This document shows positions 55,804 through 64,000 of a stretch of DNA of 64,000 bases, piece after piece. This DNA is from Xiphias gladius (taxonomy: Eukaryota; Chordata; Actinopteri; Istiophoriformes; Xiphiidae), in NCBI RefSeq assembly GCF_016859285.1, contig NC_053416.1, positions 7,814,001 through 7,878,000 on the forward strand, given 5' to 3'. Under the pieces are notes generated by a model, which saw only the letters and a program-made list of their open reading frames with translations, was not told the DNA's origin and searched no databases. Within the stretch, counting starts at the first letter, position 1. Every line of letters begins with the position of its first letter. Both the position numbers and the translations under genes were made by a program.

Positions 55804-58704
55804 ATTGCTATTTTGTCATTTAGCTGTGAGGACTTGTTTGATGCTATCGTTGGCGAGGACAACAACTGTAGCTGCCAGACAGGACTATAGGTCCCTCTGG
55901 AATGTAGTGTACCCTAATTTCGAAGTGTCAGCACTTTAAAAATGCTGTTAGATACAGTACATGTGTGTATCTGGTGTACACAGACTGGCGTAATCTGACA
56001 TGACTGACATAATGGACGTTATTCATGATGTTTATTCACAAGAATCCCATCCTGCTGAAAGCTTTGTTCCTTGTAAAGAGGATTTCTGTTGGATGGGAGC
56101 AGACCACGGAAGATGGGAGCTGCTCTGAGACAATCCACAATCCACATCCCCGGGCCCGGACTTGCTTCCTCTGCTGGAGTCAACCGAGAGGAGGCAGCCG
56201 GAACGAGGCTCTTTGAAGCCGCTCATCCCAAGATAGAAACTGTAGCACACCAGAAACGTCGGGTATCCAGGGAGGAGAGAGCATATGCAGAGAGTACTCG
56301 GAGTGATGAAGACAGAGGGTGGAGAAAAAAAACAAAAAAACAAAAAAGGAATCTGGGAAGTAGAAGTGAGGGGATGGAGGGGATCGTCTTTGTGTAGGGC
56401 ATTAAGCTGAAGGTAAACTAAAATGGATCAACGCGCCGACACATACTGTGCCGTGTGCTGGGAAGGGTGTGAAAAAGTATGGTTGCCATGGTGACAATGC
56501 CCTCCAGGCATTGGTGCATGGCTGGTGCATGCCACTGACTCCACGATGTGCACACTGCGATAGAGGGCTCCATCATTCATATTTGATCCACTATGGGCAC
56601 GATACTCAACGGGGAACTGTGTCATTCACACAAAATCCACACGCAAGCACATACGAATGGCCGGGGCTGATATGGAAATACTGATACAATATCCCCCTGT
56701 TTAAAAAAAAGGTGATGTTGAGAAGAAGAAGAAGAAGCGCTCTCCTGAAACGCTGGTAAAAGTAAGAAAGGACCAATGGATGATGGAGAGGAGAGGGAGA
56801 TGGTAAAGGTGAAAAGAGATGAAAAGAATAAAACGAAAACAGTCAGAGATGAGACCGAATTTCCAAATCCCCCGAGTCATAGAGGAAGCAAACAGACAGA
56901 GGGAGAAGAGTAATAGAGGAGATCTATTCCTGACTGCTGCTCTGAGCCCAACGACAAAACAAGCTGCTTTGATGTCTCTGGTGTTCCGTTCGCACAGAGA
57001 ACCGGCCCAGTTACACAACATCTACATCTGCTAAAACAAGGGCAGGAAGAAACAAACAGAGAAGCGGAGGAAAAGAGGGACTAAAATAAGATGATGAGAA
57101 AACAGCAGCGGAGTGTGGAAACTGGCAAAATTCGCGGCCCTGCCATCGCCTTTCACGCTTCGTTATCGAAGCAAGGAGCTGTCTCCACGGCCGGGTCGCG
57201 ATGGTCGAACCACCCTCCCGCCTTAAATGGGATCTTTGAGTTTCCATAACATCATTTTTAAAATCAAGGCTGCGGCAGTGAGGCAGAGGGTCGACGGGTT
57301 TACGGATTGTGTTTCGCATCTCACGTGCCTGAGAAACCCCGGCTCCCATCCCTTGCTGCCACCGTGACTGAGAGGATAGATTATTATCTGGCTGTGGTGC
57401 TAACATAAGGGAGAATGGGACATCTGTTTGACATTTAGCTCTATCCACACATCACACCAGTAAAACAAAAATTACATAGAAAAGGCTTTAACAAAAAGAT
57501 ATCACTCCATGACCAAGGAGGTGTGACCTCTGTAAACATGACCATCATCTCCTCCTGGAAATGTCTCATACAACAAATAATAGAGTATTCCTCATTAAAC
57601 CCATTTATATTCTCAATACGCCACCTAGTGTAGAAACAAACACCAAACACCTTCTAGAAGTGTCTGTTGCTCTCTCTCCCTCCCTCTCTCTCTCTCTCCT
57701 TGGTTTGTTCCTCTTCTCTTTCTTAGTTTCTTATACATGAAATACAAATCACATTTGGAAAACCATCTGGCTCTGGTCAGATACGGAGCTGCCGCTCATA
57801 TCATTTGCACCGCATTACTGCAAAGGTGGACCACAAAGTGAGACCGACAAATTGCTTACGCCACATGGTGGCACTGTTTGATAACCACATGAATGTGGAG
57901 AGACCCACCAGCCGTTCCACACAACAGTGACTCAAAGAGCCTTGTTTTTTTATGACAGTGCCGTCACAAAAGCGGGCTGATATACAGCCTGGAAGCCACT
58001 GTCAGAAGCAGACAGTAAACTGGGTCTCGAAATGAACAGACACACTAACTACCACAGCAGCAGACACGTTCAAATGTTTTTACATCTGGGTCTCTGTGGA
58101 GCAGTACTTTTAGACAACAAAATCCAGGTGTCTGTTTGGTGGATGTCCGAAGGGGTGACGGCGGAGCTGATTTTTAGTTTGGGTGCTCGGGGGCACGAGG
58201 GGAAATACGTGAAAAGAGACCGACGGTAAAAAAAAACAAAACAAAAAAAACAAGCCCACAAAGACACAGTAAAAAATACATTATGAACACTATCTTATCT
58301 CACCTTTTATGAGAATGCACAGACACATCTGGTTATTCTGCAAGGCATACGCACACAAATGACTAGACAGCCACACACACACATACGCCAGCTTCTGAGC
58401 CTGCTGGTGGTGCAAAATCTTAGCACTTTGTGTTCAAACAGTCTGTCTGGCTCTCGCCAGCAGCTCCTGTGAATCAGCTGCCGGGAACAAATGATCACTG
58501 ACAACACTGCTCGCTCTGCTCATTTAGAACGGCTATTTCTGTCTCCCTGTCAGATTTCAGGTCTACTTGAGGACTCATCCATTAGCACCTCGCTTTTTAG
58601 TGGGAGGTTCTGACAGCCGCTCAGAGGTAACTGGTGTGTAAATGTGTGAGCGCATATGCAAGTGTATGTACTAGTAGGAAATAAACCTCAAAGGGTGTAA
58701 TTAT

Positions 58705-58925
58705 AATTAGTACCGAAACAGTTATTCTATTAATGACATAAAATTAATTGTCAACAATTTTGATAATCATTTTTTCATCATGTATCAAAAAAATTGTAAA
58801 TACTTCTTCCTTCCAGTTTCCCAAATGTGAGGAGTTGTTGCTTTTGTCTATTTGATATGGTGTTGGATTGAATATCTTTGGGTTTTGGACTGTTGGTTGG
58901 ACAAAACTTGAAGATGGCAACAAAA
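58705..58925 (+). repeat. dispersed teleost repeat (family A), 5' part
   Basis: Carries 'cccaaatgtgaggagttgttgctttt' and 'ttgaatatctttgggttttggactgttggttggacaaaac', diagnostic for this family, and lacks the 3' 'ttgcagcccta' end. Confidence 0.65.
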
Positions 58926-60708
58926 AAATGTTTTGTTTTTTTTTGTGCTTGGTCTTTCTCTGATAAGAAAGAGAGGCAGTTCTCTGAGACTGGAACAAAC
59001 AGACAGCTACAAAGCCAGAAAAAAAAAGAAAAGAAAACCGCTAATCTACGGCACCACAATAGACTCACAGTGGTAACACAGAGGACATGGTGAGGTCAAC
59101 ATAATCCTGCCCACAGAAAGACCACATTTTGGTGGGACAAGCTGTCGCTGCACTCTGCCAGGGGGAGCTTAGCGCGGTGGAGCTGTCCACGGTGCTGAAT
59201 CGACTGCAGCTGGCCGACAGAGCCTGTCGCGCTGCTCTGAAACACTTACCACGGGCCCAGACTGGGGAGACACGCAGACGGACGGACAGACAGACAGACG
59301 CATACTGAAAGACAGGCAGACTGACGGGGCAACAGATGGATATATTGACACCAGACAAAGAGAGACAGAAACAGAAAGGGCGAAGCATTTGTTGCAAACA
59401 TGGAGGGGCCTCTGAAAAATATGATACTCACGGACATAACTGTAATGTTAACACAGCAGCATGTCGTGGCTGCAACAGACACCATCAGTATTTCTGAACT
59501 ACATGCAGTATGTGGACAGTAATCAGTGTTACTACGTAGGTTTGACATTCCTCACAAAGACCTCGTCATTTAATACTGTGTAGGAACCTGTGAGTCTTTG
59601 ACAGACTGACAGTAATTACGCAGAAAACAATAGTAATGTATATTTACTGTATATTCTCAAGATGATATTGAAAGAACAGCACTTCAAAACTGCTGTCAAC
59701 AGGTACTGGTAGTACTGCAGGGTTAAAAGCCCTGAAGAAACGAACAAATCCCTTGTCACAGTCAGAAATACAGTAAATAACATATTGAAACATCTGCAGG
59801 AAACTTCTCACTCACATTCTCAATCTCGAAATGAAACCAAGCCAAAATGCATTTTCTTACACTCTAGGGGAATTTAAAAAGTCTCCTTAGACCAAACTGA
59901 GACACAGAAATGGGCAGGCGAAGAGCCACGCTGGCTACGGGGAAAGGTAGATAGAAATTGATCTGAAAGAGGCAAGAGGGGAGGATGAAACCATCTGCAC
60001 CCTGAGGGAGAATTCACGCAGCGCATGACCTCCCCCTGCCTCACCCAGCACCCCGCATCCAGGCCCCATCTCATCAGACAACCGACAGGGGATGGGAAAT
60101 GACAGCGAGGGCCAGGAAACGAGGGAAGAGGCAGGAAGAGCCTAAAAAACAAATAGAGGAAAAGAGAGCAGCGGTGACATGAGGCCAATTAGCAGTGCAG
60201 TGGGCTGCGATAGCACTGGTGTTGCTGCGTTCACCTCAAATCAGCGCAACAGACTGCCTGCCTGGCTTGCTGACTGCTATGTTGCATAACAACTTATGTA
60301 ACGGCTTCCTTTGGAGCTCTATCTGTCTTTCTCTCAAAAGTGCGAGCGCATCTTCTGTCCTCCGTGTGTTTAAAGGGAGCCAACTTTTTGCAGTGAGGCA
60401 ATGAATAAAAAATAAGTAATTATGCAGCGCGGTTCCCATAAGGATGCAAATCAGACGCAACATGGCATCAGCCTCAGCTTCCCTTTCCTCTTCCAACCCC
60501 GTTTTTCTCGTGTTTTTTAAGGTCCTCTCACTTTAAACTCATCTCTTCTGTCATCCTCATCATCTGATTTGTCAAGTTATCTCATCCCGTCCTGTTTTGG
60601 ATCCGCCTCCCTCTCTCTCCTCTAACCCAGACTGCTCATTCCCTCTCTGATTTCTTTCATCTCCTCCCTAATGATCTCTGTCCCCCTTCAATCTCTCGTC
60701 TTAAATCT

Positions 60709-60713
<5 letters not shown>

Positions 60714-60757
<44 letters not shown>
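60714..60757. repeat. (GT)n microsatellite
   Basis: About 22 GT units in the dclk1 intron. Confidence 0.9.
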
Positions 60758-60760
<3 letters not shown>

Positions 60761-60904
60761 ATGCAGACATATTGAGAGTGTGTTGAATTAAGGAGCCGAA
60801 CGTGTAAGGATACGTGTAACTAGAGCAAGCATTAACAGATGACGTACATATTACTGTGTGAGGAGACAGCAGGGGGAGGTCGAATGAGTGAGTGTGTTAG
60901 AGTT

Positions 60905-61290
60905 TTTGTTCATTACTTAGTTTATTAAGAATTCCTTTCATGGTTGATTATTCTGCTGATTATTTCCTCAATTAACTAATTCATCATTTGGTCTGTAAAA
61001 TATCAAAAAGTAGTAAAAGTCGTCTATCACAATTTCTCAGAAGAGAATATGACGACTTCAAATGTCGAATGTCTCGTCTTGTCCTACCAACAGTCAAGAA
61101 ACTTAAGATATTCAATTTACTCACATTGATAGCCAGCAAAGATTCACATTTGACAGGCTGGACAGAAGGAATTTGTGGCAGTTTTGCCTAAAAACATTAG
61201 TCAAATGATTCCTCGATTATCAAAATAGCTGCAGATTAATTACTGATGATGGACTAACTGATTGATGATCTTACTGTTTCAGCTCCAATT
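60905..61290 (-). repeat. dispersed teleost repeat (family A), inverted copy
   Basis: On the plus strand it starts near 'tggttgattattctgctgattatttcctcaattaac' and ends 'gtttcagctccaatta'. This is the reverse complement of the other family A copies. Confidence 0.6.
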
Positions 61291-61949
61291 AGAATACAGC
61301 AGAGGCTAGCTCTGAAATATGGCGAGGACTCCATATACTTTAGACCGGATGGGAAAAAAAACAGTTTTGCTTATGCAGTACACTTACTGTGCATTTGAAA
61401 ACTGACAAAAAATGAAGTGAAGTGCAATATAAGGTACACTTAAAAATGCCAACATGAAGACTAAACTCAGTAGACCTTTGAAGCTGATACTGACAGACAG
61501 ACAGAAATAGAGGAGCTACTCATGGCAGGTTTTTTTTTTTTTTTTAAAGAAAAACTTTTGAGGTAGTGTTTATATAAGTTGCAGCTGTACAGATGCAGGA
61601 TTTTTTTTATCAGTCCAAAATGGTGCAGTGCAAGAATTTTGCGATGTACCGTATCAAAGTGGGACTTACTTTACAGTACCTTAAATTTTGATTTGAAGAT
61701 GCATTTGTCAGCAAGACACAACACTTTTGTCTTCCAACCGGGGTGAAGAAGCATTGTTCCTTGCAATGCCTACCACCTAGTTTCTTGGCGCTTCCCTCAC
61801 TGAGTCATGATAAGACAAATCGAGATATGCTGCGATCCGACTCTTTAAGTAACTTAAGTTAACACATCGCTGGGGCACAATTTTTCAAATGCAGATTTAG
61901 CTGAGAAGGATTAGAGAGTGAATGAGTCAGGAAGTGCACGAGTCAGAGA

Positions 61950-61976
61950 GTGTGTGTGTGTGTGTGTGTGTGTGTG
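61950..61976. repeat. (GT)n microsatellite
   Basis: About 13 GT units in the dclk1 intron. Confidence 0.9.
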
Positions 61977-62311
61977 ATGAAGTTGTGGTGTGACTAGGTT
62001 CTCAACAGTCTGCCAGTGCCCGAAACCTCTGCCATCGATCCTAATTTGGCAGCAGATCCTCTGACTACAGACAAGCTCCCCAATCTACCACAGTCACTCT
62101 CTGCTGGTAGACAGAGACACACAAGAGCTAACTGACTGAAACAGAGACAGACAGACAGACAGAGAGAAAACCTGAGACAACACATCGTAAATAAGCTGTT
62201 TACACACAAAATAAACCCTTTTAAATGTAAGATTTGTGCTGAGGAAAGCAATCATCAGTCTCATTTACTAAAAATATACTGTATAGTAGCAAACACACTG
62301 TATATCCTCCT

Positions 62312-62386
<75 letters not shown>

Positions 62387-62400
62387 GACACACACACACA
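62312..62400. repeat. (CA)n microsatellite with CG interruptions
   Basis: About 40 CA units interrupted by single 'cgca' and 'cgga' variants. Confidence 0.92.
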
Positions 62401-63368
62401 GACAATGCTGCGCTGACTAGCTGTGACTCAGCAGATCAGCAGGAGCAGATGGACTTCGCTTCCCACAATCCTCCTATGCAGAGCAAAAAGTGACATCATC
62501 AACATACAATCCATCTAATGGAGATTGAAAAATAGCTAAAAATGCTTTGTTTTTGAGCAGAGCGTAATGTCTGCACTTCATAATTCGCAATATTTTTAGG
62601 TGATGTTGCTGTAAGGACCCTCTCTACAGTCCCTCCAGAGCAGGATGTAAATCCCAAGGAGGAGAAAGGAGACAGGGAGTGGACAAAACTAAGCAAAAAG
62701 TAAGAGACAAACCGAGAAAACAGGAGGGAAACTGAAAAATGAAGGCGGGATTGTGTGGAAGGACACACAGAGAGACAGAGAGAGGGAAAGAGGGGAGAGA
62801 GAGGAAGAGACAGAGAGTGGGGGAGAGAGCGCGATGCCATATGTTGCAGCTCTTGGATTTGGGGGTGCATGCCGAGTGTGCTAATTAAATGAGGACTAAA
62901 TAGCCGTAAAAACAATGGCATGTTGACAGCAAGAGACAGTCAGAGTGAGAAAAATGAAGTAAAGGGAGGTGCGAGAAAGAAGATCATAGGGGGCGTGGGC
63001 AGCTATGGACATAAGGAGAGCAAATCTGTTGCTGGGAAGACAACTTAACATTATATAAGAGGATAAGAAATGATGCAGATAGAGAGAGAAGCAGAAACAG
63101 TAATGGGTGGAGAGATATTGAAAAGATATGGGAGACAGAGAAAAGAAGGAGGAGGCTGCAGAGAAAACAGGAAGATAAAAGGATATTAAAAGCTCCTCAG
63201 CCTTTCCGACAAGGAGAAGAACAGGCCAACAATGCAGTTTGAAAAGTGAGAGCTGCACTGCAGATAGTGAACAAGTGGTTCATAGTCAGTCTTCTCCTAC
63301 ATACAAGCTCTGTTTAACATGTGCCATTTAATTAGTAAAAAGACATACCACAGCATTATCTGTGATAT

Positions 63369-63398
63369 TTATATATATATATATATATATATACATAT
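63369..63398. repeat. (AT)n microsatellite
   Basis: About 15 AT units in the dclk1 intron. Confidence 0.85.
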
Positions 63399-63711
63399 AT
63401 GAGAAGTGGATAAAAATGCAAATAATAATAACGCAATTAGGAATGTTACTACAAGGACAGATCGTATCAAGTTGAATGCCAGTAGCAAAATACATAATAG
63501 CAATAAGCACTTCAGTATTTGAGTTTTCCAAGCAGCATGAGACAGCGAGGAGCTCCAAAAAGTTCACTTCATCTGCGGCCTGGAGAAGCCTAAAAAATTC
63601 CTGTCAAAATACTTCATACAGTTCAAATAAGAGTATGAAGTATGTTGTTACAATATGCACAACACAATATGCAATATACACAAAAAAAAACAGTCAGTAC
63701 TTAGGCACAGT

Positions 63712-64000
63712 GGTGCTTGTAGCTAAATGCTAACATCAGCATGCTGATTTGCTAACAATGACAATCCTAACATGCTCATGTTAAAAAGGTAAAATGCTCA
63801 ACATCTTAGTTTAATGTGTTTGCATGCTAACATTTGCTAATTAGCGCTAAACACAAGGTACAGCTGAGGTTAGTGGTAATATCAGAGACCATTGGTGCAT
63901 ATGTACAATATGGTTGTTCAGGTTGGACTTGTTGCAATATTGTTTTGCAGGTATTGAATCAAAAAAGTCAACCCACTGGTGGTGCTTAAGGAAAATTCAG
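63712..64000 (+). repeat. dispersed teleost repeat (family C), 5' part, cut by the window edge
   Basis: Carries 'tagctaaatgctaacatcagcatgct', 'acaatgacaatcctaacatgctcatgtt', 'catgctaacatttgctaattagcgctaaacacaaggtacagctgagg' and 'ttttgcaggtattg'. This series is typical of a very common percomorph element. The copy continues past 64000. Confidence 0.7.

Larger units (their letters stand above)
53180..64000 (-). other. dclk1 intron, at least 10.8 kb, running off the right edge
   Basis: No exon encoding the rest of doublecortin domain 2 or domain 1 is found here, so the next upstream exon lies past 64000. It contains family A repeats (55435-55803, 58705-58925, 60905-61290), a family C copy at the right edge, several GT/CA/AT microsatellites, purine-rich sequence at 62640-63200 and an unrepetitive AT-rich block at 54380-54800 that may be regulatory. 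Confidence 0.55.

Noticed and set aside
53180..64000. Search for the remaining doublecortin exons of dclk1
   Set aside because: No minus-strand segment resembling doublecortin domain 1 or the start of domain 2 was found. They are presumed to lie beyond the right edge.

Overview
The window is a vertebrate nuclear region, most likely from a teleost fish (probably a percomorph). It holds five intron-containing genes in the arrangement known from human 13q13: EXOSC8, ALG5, SMAD9, RFXAP, DCLK1. Introns are short in the first four genes. Between and inside the genes there are dinucleotide microsatellites and several dispersed repeat families typical of teleost genomes. I read all exon boundaries by eye from splice signals, codon phase and remembered family sequences; no alignment was run.

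Layout: (1) 1-1456, minus strand: the 5' half of exosc8 (six coding exons, running off the left edge). (2) About 1457-2059: a shared promoter region with alg5 in head-to-head orientation. (3) 2060-6294, plus strand: complete alg5 (10 exons, 322 aa). (4) 6.8-13.2 kb: repeat-containing DNA and GC-rich or AT-rich blocks upstream of smad9. (5) 13608-17211, plus strand: complete smad9 coding region (7 exons, 467 aa). (6) 18625-20240, minus strand: complete rfxap (3 exons, 212 aa), convergent with smad9. (7) 20.3-24.2 kb: intergenic DNA, including the probable dclk1 3'UTR. (8) 24224-64000, minus strand: the 3' part of dclk1. It carries the end of the second doublecortin domain, the Ser/Pro-rich linker, the whole kinase domain and two alternative C-termini. 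The exons for the first doublecortin domain and most of the second lie beyond the right edge.

The most interesting structure is in dclk1. Its last exon is read in two frames, depending on whether a 74-bp cassette exon (26379-26452) is included, giving two unrelated C-terminal tails. The gene also has an internal first exon (42848-42863) for a short, doublecortin-less kinase form. In smad9, a 111-bp in-frame exon carries the PPxY motif and matches the 37-residue segment that distinguishes the human SMAD9 isoforms. One rfxap intron appears to be of the GC-AG class.

The genes do not form one pathway. exosc8 (RNA exosome), alg5 (N-glycan precursor synthesis), smad9 (BMP signalling), rfxap (MHC class II transcription) and dclk1 (microtubule-linked kinase) are neighbours by ancestral synteny. 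I found no sign of a new multi-gene system.
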